Positions 26,218 to 35,720 of a stretch of DNA of 64,000 nt are shown one piece after another. Numbering within the stretch: position 1 is the stretch's first letter; every line of letters begins with the position of its first letter. This DNA is from G963674835 sp963674835. GTDB lineage: Bacteria; Planctomycetota; Planctomycetia; Pirellulales; Thermoguttaceae. The translations under genes were made by a program, and so were the position numbers. Below the pieces are notes generated by a model. It was not told where the DNA came from, searched no databases, and saw only the letters and a list, made by a program, of their open reading frames with translations. The DNA lies in the NCBI GenBank assembly GCA_963674835.2, contig CAXXKC010000001.1:930001-994000 (forward strand), given 5' to 3'.

Positions 26218-28722
26218 ATGAGAACATCTTTCGCTCGCTTCGCAGCCGCAATCGTAGGACTGACTGTAATCGTCCAAGCGGGAACCGCTTCGTGTGCGGG
26301 CATCGCCGCCAGTGCTGACGAGATGCTCCAACTGCGGCGCCTGGTGGCGAGTCGGTTTGAAGACGCCGCTTCGGTCCAGCCTCCCAGCCCCGGCCTCGAA
26401 GTGGTCGCCAACTTCGACGCCGTGCAGAAGAACTCGCGATTCGGCAAGCCGCTGAAGCTGGCCGGCAAGGCATACCGCCACGGCCTCTTCTGTCACGCGC
26501 CGAGCAAGATCGTCGTGCGGCTGCCCGGCCCCGGCAAGCACTTCGAGGCCCTGGTCGGCGTCGACAGCAACGAACAGACGACCGGAGGGCGGGGCAGTGT
26601 CGTCTTCTCCGTGTCGGTCGACGGAAAGCAGCGATTTCAGTCGCCCATCCAGCGCGAAGGCATGCCCCCGGTGCCCGTCAAGGTCGATCTGGCGGACGCT
26701 GGCCAGATCGTCCTCGAGGTATCGGAGGACGGCGACGGGATCAGTTGCGATCAGGCCGACTGGGCCGACGCCCGAGTGACGCTCGCCGACGGACAGACGC
26801 TCTGGCTCGCCGATTTGCCACTATGCCAGACGCCAATGATCAGCGACGCCAACGGACCGCCCTTCTCGTTCGTCTACGACGGCCGTCCTTCGAGCGAGTT
26901 TCTCGGCTCGTGGCAGATCCAGCGGACTTCGCGCGAGTTGGACGCGAATCGCACCGAACGAACCGTGAAGTACACCGATCCGAAAACCGGGCTTGTCGTT
27001 CGCTGCGTGGCCGTCGAGTACAACGATTTCCCCGCCGTGGAATGGACCATTTGGTTCAAGAACACGAGTCAGAAGGACACGCCCTTGCTGGAGAACATCC
27101 AAGCCGTGGATCTGACGTTCCAGCGCGGCCATTACGGCGAGTTCCTGCTGCACCATGCCGTAGGCAGTCCCTGCGCGGTGAACGACTATCAGCCGCTGGA
27201 GACCTCGCTGACGGCGAAGATGCAGAAGCGGATCACGGCGGCGGGCGGGCGGCCAACCAACTCCGACCTCTCGTATTTCAACCTGGAGGTGCCCACGGGA
27301 CAAGGCGTGATCGTGGCCGTGGGGTGGCCCGGACAGTGGGCGTCGTCGTGGCTCCGCGACGAGGCGGTCGGGCTGCGGCTCCAAGCCGGGCAGGAATTGA
27401 CCCACTTCAAGCTGTTGCCGGGCGAGGAGGTGCGCACGCCGCTGATGGCCGTGCTCGTGTGGGACGGCGGCGACTGGCTACGCGCCCAGAACCTCTGGCG
27501 ACGATGGATGCTGGCCCACAACGTTCCCAAGCCCGAGGGCAAGCTGCCGGCCCCGGAGATGTTCGGCTGCAGCTCCCACCTGTTCTCCGAAATGCAGGAC
27601 GCCAATGAAGAAAACCAGAAGGCCTGCATCGACCGCTATCTGGCCGAAGGACTGAAGATCGACCGCTGGTGGATGGACGCTGGTTGGTATCCCATTGGCA
27701 ACGTGGGTTGGCCGAAGACGGGCACCTGGGAAGTCGACACGGCCCGTTTCCCGCACGGTCTGCGGGCTATCAGCGACTATGCTCACAGCAAGGGGGTCAA
27801 GACGATTGTCTGGTTCGAGCCCGAACGCGTACACCCCGACACGTGGCTTACGAAGAACCATCCGGAATGGATCCTCGGCGGCGCCAACGGCGGCCTGCTC
27901 AACCTGGGCAACGCCGAAGCGCACCGATGGCTGACCGACCATATCGACCGGCTGATGACCGAGCAGGGCATCGACCTGTACCGGCAGGACTTCAATATAG
28001 ATCCGCTCAGCTACTGGCGGGCCAACGACACGCCGGACCGCCAGGGAATCACCGAGATCCGCCACGTCGAGGGATATCTTGCCTATTGGGACGAGCTGCT
28101 GCGACGTCATCCGGCCATGTTCATCGACACTTGCGCCTCGGGCGGCCGACGCAACGATCTGGAAACCCTTCGTCGCGCGATTCCGCTCTGGCGAACCGAC
28201 TACCGGTGCGAGCCGACGGGAACCCAGTGTTGCACGTACGGAATCTCGCTGTGGATTCCGCTGTCGGGAACGGGCGCCGCCGACGCCGACACCTACATCT
28301 TCCGCAGCAACATGGTCCCATTCATGAACTGCCTGTTCGACGTGCGCAACAAGTCCTTGGATTACGCCCTGCTGCGCCGTCTCACCTCGCAGTGGCGGGC
28401 GGTTGCCGACTGTTACCTGGGCGATTTCTACCCACTCACCGAGTACACCACGGGCCGAGACGGATGGATGGCGTGGCAGTTCGACCGCCCCGAAGCCGAT
28501 CGAGGCATGGTGCAGGCATTTCGTCGCGACAAGTCGATCTTCGAAGTCGGGCGATTGAGACTCCACGGCTTGGATCCCGAGGCGAATTACGAAATGGTCG
28601 ACCTCGATACTCAGAAGTCGGAGCGGGCGACCGGCCGGGAACTGATGGAACAAGGTCTCCGCATGACGATTGTCGAACAGCCGGGTGCGGTCATCTGGAC
28701 CTATCGGCGACTGATGCAATAG
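26218..28722 (+). CDS. Secreted GH36 alpha-galactosidase with NPCBM domain
   Basis: An 834-residue exported glycosidase that removes alpha-linked galactose. After the signal peptide, residues 55-190 form an NPCBM carbohydrate-binding domain (KPLKLAGKAYRHGLFCHAPS, then WADARVTLADG). The GH36 core follows: WWMDAGWYP near 481, SDYAHSKGVKTIVWFEPERV near 518-537, the nucleophile Asp591 in YRQDFNID, and the acid/base Asp661 in WRTDYRCEP. A C-terminal beta domain ends it. The length is typical of the NPCBM-fused type. ATG 26218 starts the signal peptide; the upstream frame to 26116 lacks one. The neighbouring esterase and helical glycosidase suggest a shared galactan or galactoside target, which is inferred. 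Confidence 0.9.
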   Translation: MRTSFARFAAAIVGLTVIVQAGTASCAGIAASADEMLQLRRLVASRFEDAASVQPPSPGLEVVANFDAVQKNSRFGKPLKLAGKAYRHGLFCHAPSKIVVRLPGPGKHFEALVGVDSNEQTTGGRGSVVFSVSVDGKQRFQSPIQREGMPPVPVKVDLADAGQIVLEVSEDGDGISCDQADWADARVTLADGQTLWLADLPLCQTPMISDANGPPFSFVYDGRPSSEFLGSWQIQRTSRELDANRTERTVKYTDPKTGLVVRCVAVEYNDFPAVEWTIWFKNTSQKDTPLLENIQAVDLTFQRGHYGEFLLHHAVGSPCAVNDYQPLETSLTAKMQKRITAAGGRPTNSDLSYFNLEVPTGQGVIVAVGWPGQWASSWLRDEAVGLRLQAGQELTHFKLLPGEEVRTPLMAVLVWDGGDWLRAQNLWRRWMLAHNVPKPEGKLPAPEMFGCSSHLFSEMQDANEENQKACIDRYLAEGLKIDRWWMDAGWYPIGNVGWPKTGTWEVDTARFPHGLRAISDYAHSKGVKTIVWFEPERVHPDTWLTKNHPEWILGGANGGLLNLGNAEAHRWLTDHIDRLMTEQGIDLYRQDFNIDPLSYWRANDTPDRQGITEIRHVEGYLAYWDELLRRHPAMFIDTCASGGRRNDLETLRRAIPLWRTDYRCEPTGTQCCTYGISLWIPLSGTGAADADTYIFRSNMVPFMNCLFDVRNKSLDYALLRRLTSQWRAVADCYLGDFYPLTEYTTGRDGWMAWQFDRPEADRGMVQAFRRDKSIFEVGRLRLHGLDPEANYEMVDLDTQKSERATGRELMEQGLRMTIVEQPGAVIWTYRRLMQ

Positions 28723-28795
28723 CCGATAAGGAGGGTAGTCCGATCAGGCGTTCGGTTGTCCTTGTCTGCGAGGGATGCATCAGAGGAGCAGAACC

Positions 28796-29386
28796 ATGGG
28801 CGTCGATTTCTACGTGTATTGGAAGGAAGGCACGAGGCGGTCTCGCGCGAAACGGCCGCTGCCGAAGATCGAAGCCCACTTCGCATTCACCGAGTATCCC
28901 CGGTTCCTGGCAAGACTCGCCGAAGACGCAGGCCTGGGAGACCGTTGGAGGGCGATGCAGAATGCCGGTACCAAGCTGGTCGACAAGATCCTCGAACCGC
29001 TGATGTCCGACCAGAAGGGCCTCTGCGGCCGAATGGAAACACCCAAGACGAAATCAAAGAAACGCGGCGGTGAGTCGTGCGGTCCGACTTCTCAGGCGAC
29101 TGGAGAAATCGAACGCCTCAAGGAAGGCGTCGAAGAGACCCGACAGAAACTGGCGGAACAGACATCCCAGCAACCGCTCATCGAGTTCCTCTTGACTCCC
29201 CAGGACAGCGGAACGCTCGATTCCGCGGCATGCGTCAGGATTGCACCCGTGCTGAAGCAGATTGCAGAACGATGGGAGCCGGCACCGGAAGGGTGCGTCG
29301 GCTGGCGAGAAAAGGCCCTCGAAATTGCCGCGGCAATGGAGATCGCCGGCGAGGATCCCAATGTCGAGTTCATGGTTTCGGGATGA
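28796..29386 (+). CDS. Hypothetical protein
   Basis: A 196-residue soluble protein of unknown function. It starts GVDFYVYWKEGTRRSRAKRP and carries a charged coiled-coil-like segment near 95-120 (EIERLKEGVEETRQKLAEQ). The C-terminal helical part includes AACVRIAPVLKQIAERWEP and ends with ALEIAAAMEIAGEDPNVEFMVSG. No signal peptide or membrane segment. GAGGAG lies before ATG 28796. It follows the alpha-galactosidase by 73 bases but does not look functionally linked. Its stop is convergent with the MoxR gene. Confidence 0.5.
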   Translation: MGVDFYVYWKEGTRRSRAKRPLPKIEAHFAFTEYPRFLARLAEDAGLGDRWRAMQNAGTKLVDKILEPLMSDQKGLCGRMETPKTKSKKRGGESCGPTSQATGEIERLKEGVEETRQKLAEQTSQQPLIEFLLTPQDSGTLDSAACVRIAPVLKQIAERWEPAPEGCVGWREKALEIAAAMEIAGEDPNVEFMVSG

Positions 29387-29473
29387 TTTGCCGCCGGCAC
29401 CTTTGAGATCGTTGTCCCATCTCAGAAACGCAATGGGCTCACCGCTGCCGCCCACATTCGTGCCGCGCGTGCT

Positions 29474-30613
29474 TCACTCGCGCTTCTTCGTGCGGCCCGA
29501 CGATGAGGCGCGAGGCGGGGCTGGCGGCGCGGACGCGGCGGAACGGCTACCCGACGACGTCGTTCGCACTTTCGGTGCAACCGCTTCACCGTAAGACGGC
29601 TCGGGAACAACCTGAATGAGCTTCTCGATGATCTGGTTCACGTCGACGCCTTCGGCATCGGCGTTGAAGTTGGTGAACAACCGGTGGCGCAGCACGGGCA
29701 GGGCCATGGCCCGAATGTCGTCGGCGGTGACCGCGTAGCGGCCGTGCAGGATCGCGCGGGCTTTCGCGCCCAGGATCATGTATTGCGCAGCCCGCGGCCC
29801 AGCACCCCAGGCAAGCCAGTTCTTGACGAACTCGGGACTGGGCGGTTCCTTGGGACGTGTCGCCCGGGCCAGGTCGACCGCGTAGTCGACCATGTGCTGG
29901 CTGGCCGGCACCTGGCGGACCAGTTGCTGAATCCACAGGATATCGCGTCCCTGCAGCACGGCGCGGATCTCCTGCTGGTTAGTCTGCGTCGTGGCGGTGA
30001 CGATCTCGCGCTCCTCGCTCCGCGTCGGATAGCCGATGTGGATGGAGAGCATGAAGCGGTCCAACTGCGCCTCGGGCAGCGGATACGTCCCCTCCTGCTC
30101 GATCGGGTTCTGCGTCGCCATGACGAAGAAGGGCGGCTCCAGCGGGTAGGTCTTGCCGGCCGCGGTCACTTCGTACTCCTGCATCGCCTGGAGCAGCGCC
30201 GCCTGGGTCTTGGGCGGAGTCCGGTTGATCTCGTCGGCCAGGACGATGTTGGCAAACACGGGCCCCTTGATGAAACGGAAGTTCCGCTGGCCCGTCGACT
30301 GATCGATATCGATGATCTCCGTGCCCGTGATGTCGCTGGGCATGAGGTCCGGCGTGAACTGGATGCGGTGAAACTTCATGTGCATCGTCCGCGCCAGCGT
30401 CGCCACTGTCAGCGTCTTGGCCAGACCTGGCACACCGATCGTCAGGCAGTGTCCGCGAGCGAAAATGCATATCAGCATCTGCTCGAGCATTTCGTCCTGG
30501 CCGACGATCACCTTGTGGATCTCGTTGACCAGCAACGTGCGGGCCTGCCCGATGCGGCGAACCGCTTCCTCGGGATTCAGTTGAGAGGGAGAAGTCGCAC
30601 CGGCCTGCGTCAT
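29474..30613 (-). CDS. MoxR-family AAA+ ATPase
   Basis: A 379-residue cytoplasmic AAA+ ATPase of the MoxR branch, which acts as a chaperone maturing partner complexes, often with von Willebrand A proteins. Walker A is GVPGLAKT near residue 78, Walker B is IVLADEINRTPPKTQ near 140, and sensor 1 (FVMATQNPIEQEGTYPLPEA) near 180 follows. A helical lid and a disordered Ser/Ala-rich tail end it. ATG 30613 is favoured over GTG 30619 because AGGAG is better spaced. Unlike most MoxR genes there is no DUF58 or VWA gene beside it in this window, so partners must lie elsewhere. Confidence 0.88.
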   Translation of the reverse strand: MTQAGATSPSQLNPEEAVRRIGQARTLLVNEIHKVIVGQDEMLEQMLICIFARGHCLTIGVPGLAKTLTVATLARTMHMKFHRIQFTPDLMPSDITGTEIIDIDQSTGQRNFRFIKGPVFANIVLADEINRTPPKTQAALLQAMQEYEVTAAGKTYPLEPPFFVMATQNPIEQEGTYPLPEAQLDRFMLSIHIGYPTRSEEREIVTATTQTNQQEIRAVLQGRDILWIQQLVRQVPASQHMVDYAVDLARATRPKEPPSPEFVKNWLAWGAGPRAAQYMILGAKARAILHGRYAVTADDIRAMALPVLRHRLFTNFNADAEGVDVNQIIEKLIQVVPEPSYGEAVAPKVRTTSSGSRSAASAPPAPPRASSSGRTKKRE

Positions 30614-30826
30614 CGACACCGCTCCTGGCTGCCGTTGGGTCCTAACGAACTCTGCACGACAAATGCACGCACGCCAACCGGCGGCAGGCCGGGCCGTATA
30701 GACCCGCCCCGTGCATTATCCATGCACGATTCAGTAAACGCTTCCCTGGGACCTCGTCTGCCTTTACATTAGTGGAGAGAGGACCCTGGATCAACGGGAG
30801 TCGGCGGCAACGGCCGAGAGAAAACC

Positions 30827-33094
30827 ATGCGGCCCGTGCGGCTGTTCATAACGGCGGTTTGCGTGTGCGGCCTGGGAAACCTGGACGCCGCAGCGCAGAC
30901 GTTCCGCAGAGGGGGCACCGAGTTCCACGCTGTGCGGCCTGTGATCGTCCCCGCCGGGAAGAGTTTCGCCGTCATCGTCACCGAGTTCTTCCATCACGGC
31001 CAGATCGCAGCCGACGGCCGAAACGTGATGGCCACCGATCAGCATCGCAATCCTGTGCCTACGCGCGTGCTGCAATTGGGCCCCGGCGATTTCTGCCGAG
31101 TGGCGTTCCAGACCGTCGCGGGCCAGAGTTCCTATGAAATCTGCTATGGGGGCGAGCCGCCAGCCGAGGGGACCATCCCGACCTGGAACAACACCGACGG
31201 CCTGATGCTCGAAACCCGCGAGTATAAAGACTGCAACTTAAACGACTTCGAGTCGGTGCGCAAGGCATTCGACAGCTCCCAGCGGATCGGCAGCGGCTAT
31301 GTCGACGCGGTCCATCAGGCATGCAATCCGTTCACGCTTGCGCCAGGGCCATTCTTGAGCCACTACTGGGGAACGCTGCGGATGAAGTCGGCCGGAACCT
31401 ATGGATTGGTGACGTCCAGCCAGGACTGCAGCTTCCTACTCATCGACGGCAAGATGGTCGCGTCGGCACCCGGTCGCCACGGGCCAACGTATCGTGCTCG
31501 GCCTGGCACCCGCCACGACGTCCAACTAACGGCCGGTTCGCACCAATTCGACTACTACCATGCAGCCGCCGGCCCCAACGCGATGATGATGGTCGCCTGG
31601 GCCGAGTCTCCCGGCGATGCGAAGACCCAATTGACGTTGATTCCATCCGAGGCGTTTCGCTGCGGCGCGATCGGACACATTTTCGCCGGACCGCCCGCCA
31701 CGCAGCGCGAGAAGCTCATGCCCGACTTCCTGGTCGATATCGGCGGCGACGTGCCCTTGCCGGAAAGCGACCAACCCCTCATTGGCGTGCAATTCGCCAA
31801 CACTTCGCCGCAGGGTCTTAAGACTAGTTCGCGGGCACATTGGGACTTTGGCGATGGCCAAACGAGCGAAGAAACCAGCCCGGCCCACGTCTATCTTCGT
31901 CCGGGGCTCTACACGGTCACGCTCAAGGTCACCCGCGGCGGCAAGTCGTTCGAGATCGCCAATAAGCTACTCATCGATCGCCCCCAAACCACGGTGCGCA
32001 ACCCGAACAAGCTGCCCAAGCTGGACGACTACTTGCCCGTACTCCAAACATACGACCCGAGGAACCTCGATGGCCCCTCGTTGCTCCAGTTCGTCCGGGC
32101 CTGCCAGTTCAAGGCCGACCTCATTCTGGCCGGCGAGTCCGACATTGCCAAGCCAAAGGAATCCGCAGCAGAAACCGCTTCAGACCGCCGAAAGCCAGTA
32201 CCCGAGGATGTTCAGAGGCAACAGGCAGCCCGGCCATTTGTCGAGGCGGCCGTCAATGCCGGCAAGCTGATCATCGTCAAGGCGCGCACGACGACCGAAG
32301 GCGACGAACCTGCCATGCAGATTGCTCGCACCATCGCCCCCATGGCGCGCGACGTGCTGGGCAACGCGCAGTTGGCGGGCCAGATCTGGCACGGCGTGTC
32401 GCAACGGGTCGATCGGCAGGATTGCAAGGCCGAATGCGAGATCGCCGCCGCCGACATCGCCGCGAACGACCTGGCCAACGCCAAGGCAGCCAAGATGTTT
32501 CTGGAAACGGCCCAGGCGCATCTGGGCCAAGGCGGTCACGGACCGCTGGCCAGCCGGCTCCAGCGCGTGTGGGGCGACTACTATGCCCTGACCGGCGACG
32601 GCAGCGCCGCCCAGAAGGCCTACCGCGAGGCCCAGGCCGCCCTGGGCTCGACACGGCGTCTGTCCCAGCAAACGGCATGGGAGGGCGCCCACAGCCGTTC
32701 CACCGAAGCGTTTCTGCGCGAGGGCAAACTGGACCGTGCGGTCGAGGAGATCCGGCACTGGGAAGACCAGTTTCCCACCGACAAGATCAGTGGCTGCCTG
32801 ACGCTCGCATACGCGCGCTACTGGGCCGCCCGCGGCATGCACGACCAGGTCGTGGCCATGTCGGAGCAACTGCTGGCCGTCAATCGCGAATCGCCATACG
32901 CCGACCAGGTACTCCTCCTGGCGGCTCAGAGTGAATTGCAGCGCGGACGCGCCGACCGCGCGCTGGCCACCCTGCAATCGCTCGTCAAAGACTACCCCGG
33001 CAGCCCGCTGGTCCCCGACGCCAAGAAGAGGATCGCCCAAGTCGAATCGGGCAATACCGGCGACGCCAAACCAAGAGGCAAGCCACCGCAATGA
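30827..33094 (+). CDS. Exported PA14-like/PKD/helical-repeat protein
   Basis: A 755-residue secreted protein. The signal peptide covers about residues 1-23. Residues 90-290 look like a PA14-type carbohydrate-binding or wall-binding region (SHYWGTLRMKSAGTYGLVTS, then SFLLIDGKMVASAPGRHG, then GSHQFDYYHAAAG). A PKD domain follows with the signature WDFGDGQTSEETSPAHVY near 339. Residues 400-750 are helical with tetratricopeptide-like spacing (AAQKAYREAQAALG, then VVAMSEQLLAVNRESPYADQVLLLAAQSELQRGR). A role in binding or organising surface polymers is inferred. The stop overlaps the next gene's ATG (ATGA at 33091-33094), so the two are translationally coupled. Confidence 0.62.
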   Translation: MRPVRLFITAVCVCGLGNLDAAAQTFRRGGTEFHAVRPVIVPAGKSFAVIVTEFFHHGQIAADGRNVMATDQHRNPVPTRVLQLGPGDFCRVAFQTVAGQSSYEICYGGEPPAEGTIPTWNNTDGLMLETREYKDCNLNDFESVRKAFDSSQRIGSGYVDAVHQACNPFTLAPGPFLSHYWGTLRMKSAGTYGLVTSSQDCSFLLIDGKMVASAPGRHGPTYRARPGTRHDVQLTAGSHQFDYYHAAAGPNAMMMVAWAESPGDAKTQLTLIPSEAFRCGAIGHIFAGPPATQREKLMPDFLVDIGGDVPLPESDQPLIGVQFANTSPQGLKTSSRAHWDFGDGQTSEETSPAHVYLRPGLYTVTLKVTRGGKSFEIANKLLIDRPQTTVRNPNKLPKLDDYLPVLQTYDPRNLDGPSLLQFVRACQFKADLILAGESDIAKPKESAAETASDRRKPVPEDVQRQQAARPFVEAAVNAGKLIIVKARTTTEGDEPAMQIARTIAPMARDVLGNAQLAGQIWHGVSQRVDRQDCKAECEIAAADIAANDLANAKAAKMFLETAQAHLGQGGHGPLASRLQRVWGDYYALTGDGSAAQKAYREAQAALGSTRRLSQQTAWEGAHSRSTEAFLREGKLDRAVEEIRHWEDQFPTDKISGCLTLAYARYWAARGMHDQVVAMSEQLLAVNRESPYADQVLLLAAQSELQRGRADRALATLQSLVKDYPGSPLVPDAKKRIAQVESGNTGDAKPRGKPPQ

Positions 33095-33876
33095 ACCTCC
33101 TCGCAGTACCCCTTAGGAAACACGTTCTCGCCGCACTTCTCGTGGCGTCTGCCGGCCTGATCCACGGTCCGGACGTCTGCGGAACCACGCTGACGGTCGA
33201 GCTGCAAGATGCCAAAGACGTAACCTTCGTCGGTGCGGTGAACCGTTGGGACCAGGACGGAAATCCGCGGCGGCCCGTGGACCCGAAGGCCAAGATCGAC
33301 GCCCCCGACGTCGACGCCATAGCCGAGCCGGCCGGCGACGGCCGCTGGACGTTCTCCAACCTGCCGCCGGGCACGTACGACCTGGTGATCCTGGCGACCC
33401 CGCGTTTCAGGGTCGAAGGGTGGACATACGCGCCCGTACTGGAATTCGATCCCTTCTTCCCGGCTCGCTCGACCGTCGAGGATCAGACCAGGCAGACGAT
33501 CGCCGAAGATATCAAGCAGTCGCCGCACTACGAAAATCGCGTGGAGCCGCTGGCCATGGGCGGCGACAAGCGAACCGTGCGCGTCCTGGTGATGCTCGTG
33601 CGCGACAAGCCGACCAGCTACGAAGGCCAGATGCCCGGCGCGGCGACTCTGCGGCACGAAATCTGGCAGTACACTTGGCACTACGGCAACTGGAGCAAGG
33701 AGAAACGCACGCGCGTGCTCGACCGCATTCTTCTGCCTCGCGACGAATTGCGACAGTGGACGTGGCTGTGGGACCCGGCCCTCGGCGGCGTTGAAGTGAA
33801 AGACTCGCCAGTGACTCTGCGCTATGCGGTTCCCGCGAGGTCGGCCCGCGAACTGAAAGGCCTGTACCCCTACTGA
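33091..33876 (+). CDS. Exported hypothetical protein coupled to PKD/TPR gene
   Basis: A 261-residue secreted protein of unknown function. The signal is AALLVASAGLIHG. A carboxypeptidase-regulatory-like beta-sandwich is suggested near residues 80-110 (GRWTFSNLPPGTYDLVILATP). The C-terminal half (LRHEIWQYTWHYGNWSKEKRT, then ELRQWTWLWDPALGG) is Trp-rich and could bind glycans. The overlap with the PA14/PKD/TPR gene argues that both work together at the surface. Its stop overlaps the convergent C45-like gene by 7 bases (33870-33876). Confidence 0.5.
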   Translation: MNLLAVPLRKHVLAALLVASAGLIHGPDVCGTTLTVELQDAKDVTFVGAVNRWDQDGNPRRPVDPKAKIDAPDVDAIAEPAGDGRWTFSNLPPGTYDLVILATPRFRVEGWTYAPVLEFDPFFPARSTVEDQTRQTIAEDIKQSPHYENRVEPLAMGGDKRTVRVLVMLVRDKPTSYEGQMPGAATLRHEIWQYTWHYGNWSKEKRTRVLDRILLPRDELRQWTWLWDPALGGVEVKDSPVTLRYAVPARSARELKGLYPY

Positions 33877-35051
33877 CTCGCAGCCGCGCCAGCGGGCTCT
33901 TTCGGGGCCGCGAACAACTCCGCCAGATCGAGCGTCTTCAGAGGCAGTTCTGAGGACGGGCAAGCGCCCAAGGCCAGATGCAGCTTCAGCGGGCCGGGCT
34001 CGAAGACCATCGTCTGCAGCGTCATCCGCTTGTCGCCCACTTCCTTGAGCTTGCCGGAAATGTCGGCTACGCCGAGCGTCTTCTTCGCCTGGGCCTTCTG
34101 CAATTTCGCGTAGCGCCGGCAGACCTCAATGGTTCTCAGTGGCTTCGTGCGGAAGTGGTTCGTGCACGCGAGCATACCCTTTTCGCAGTTACGCCGTACC
34201 ACGTTCTTGGGCGTGATCTCGAACACACAGCCGTGCTGACGATCGCACACCGCCAGGTTCTGCAGCGTCGTGCGCGGCACCGACTTGAGGAGCTTCTCCG
34301 CCTCGTCCAGCGTAGTGCATTCCTCCAGGACGCGGCGCATGAGGAACGTGTAGGGCGAGCCCTTGAGATTGAGCAAGGGAGCGCGGTCTGCCGAAATGAA
34401 CACCTCGTGCGTAGTCAACGCCAGTCCCGCATCGTTCATGCCCGACAGGCTCCCCAGCAGTCCGGGAAAGCCGATCGAAACGAAGGCGTGCTTCCCGGCC
34501 GGACGATAGACGGTCACCAAGCTGTACTCTTGCAGCCAACCCAAAGTGTAGAAGTCCAGATTTCGTCCGAACAATGGGCTCTTGGTTGCGCTGCGATCGG
34601 CCTCCACGATCAGCGACGAACAGCCGAAGCCGCCCCGGTACGTGTCGACCATCGTGTTGGCACCGATAAAGACATCGCGCTGGATCCCCAATGCGGCCGC
34701 ATACGCCTCCATTTCCGCCAGATGATCCGGCAACAACTGCGGAACGAGCAACTGTCCGGCCTTCACGAGTTGCGGCCAGCGGTCGGCGCCGCCGGCCTGT
34801 GCGAGGAGTTGCTTCGGGTACTCCATAAGCCGTTGCGCCGCCTTCGTGGTGAGCATCGCTTCCTGTCGGCCGATTTCGGCCGGGGTACCCTCGACCTGCA
34901 AGACGGGCAAACCTTCGATGTAGGTCAGTTGCGCTTGCTCAAAGCGGCCCTCCGGGTACCGAAACGGTTCGGCGGCCTGAAGGTGTCCCGCGACCAACAA
35001 CGCAAACAGCAACGCGGGAAGAACGGCTCGACTCGAGCGGCGCAATGTCAT
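33870..35051 (-). CDS. Exported C45-family (acyltransferase/hydrolase-like) protein
   Basis: A 393-residue N-terminal-nucleophile-type hydrolase of the C45 group (isopenicillin-N acyltransferase, carcinine hydrolase). A signal peptide is present (PALLFALLVAGHLQA). Cys144 in YRGGFGCSSLIV is the probable nucleophile, preceded by Gly as in self-cleaving members. Further family features are GRNLDFYTLGW, VSIGFPGLLGSLSGMNDAGLAL and NLAVCDRQHGCVFEITP. These enzymes cleave or transfer amide-linked acyl groups; the substrate is unknown. ATG 35051 is preferred because GGAGAGG precedes it; ATG 35066 has no ribosome site. Confidence 0.72.
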   Translation of the reverse strand: MTLRRSSRAVLPALLFALLVAGHLQAAEPFRYPEGRFEQAQLTYIEGLPVLQVEGTPAEIGRQEAMLTTKAAQRLMEYPKQLLAQAGGADRWPQLVKAGQLLVPQLLPDHLAEMEAYAAALGIQRDVFIGANTMVDTYRGGFGCSSLIVEADRSATKSPLFGRNLDFYTLGWLQEYSLVTVYRPAGKHAFVSIGFPGLLGSLSGMNDAGLALTTHEVFISADRAPLLNLKGSPYTFLMRRVLEECTTLDEAEKLLKSVPRTTLQNLAVCDRQHGCVFEITPKNVVRRNCEKGMLACTNHFRTKPLRTIEVCRRYAKLQKAQAKKTLGVADISGKLKEVGDKRMTLQTMVFEPGPLKLHLALGACPSSELPLKTLDLAELFAAPKEPAGAAASQ

Positions 35052-35321
35052 GATGAACCTCTCCATAAACGGCCGCTGGCACACAGGAGGCCAGTCTGTC
35101 CTTTTTCTAACCAGCCATAGAATGCAGTGCAACCCCCCCTACAGAGACAGGCGCGATGCGATATTCTCCGCTCTAAGTACCGCCAAGCACGCCTCTTGTG
35201 CATCGCCCGGCTCCCTCGCGGCGATCAGACGCGCCACACTAACATCGTCGTCTGTGCGATAATGTGTGCATCGTGCACGACATAGGCATTTCACGCGTTC
35301 TGCACACCATGGGAGCCATGG

Positions 35322-35720
35322 ATGACACCTGACTGGTTGCAGCAATCGGTCGGTCGTTCGATACCGATTCAAGAACACAGGGAGGCTGCGGGCAACCAGC
35401 AGACCCGCAGGTCGCTGTACTCATTGCTGGAATTACCGGAGGTTGCTCGGATGGCGGTTGATGTCTCGTCAGAAGAGGTCCGCGCTCTGGTGTCGCAGGT
35501 GTTTCAGCGGCACGGTGTAATCGTCCGCCGTGGGCCCGATATCATCGAATCGGCCCTGTTCGACGACGGCCGATGCGTCGCCTGGTCGTATCGCCTCACC
35601 GGATGGATGGCCATGTGGTTCGTCGACATCGGACTGCTCCAGTTCTACGATCCTGACGGAAACATGCTCCAGACGCTCACCCTTCACGAGCCACCCCGGG
35701 AGCACCGCATGGCGGCGTGA
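35322..35720 (+). CDS. Small hypothetical protein, uncertain start
   Basis: A 132-residue soluble protein. The C-terminal 85 residues look folded (VSSEEVRALVSQVFQRHG, then SYRLTGWMAMWFVDIGLLQFY). No domain is recognised. Two starts are possible: ATG 35322, giving 132 residues but with a weak ribosome site, or ATG 35451, giving 89 residues with GGAGG about 10 bases upstream. The shorter form is better supported by that site. A single plus-strand gene between divergent and intergenic regions. Confidence 0.5.
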   Translation: MTPDWLQQSVGRSIPIQEHREAAGNQQTRRSLYSLLELPEVARMAVDVSSEEVRALVSQVFQRHGVIVRRGPDIIESALFDDGRCVAWSYRLTGWMAMWFVDIGLLQFYDPDGNMLQTLTLHEPPREHRMAA

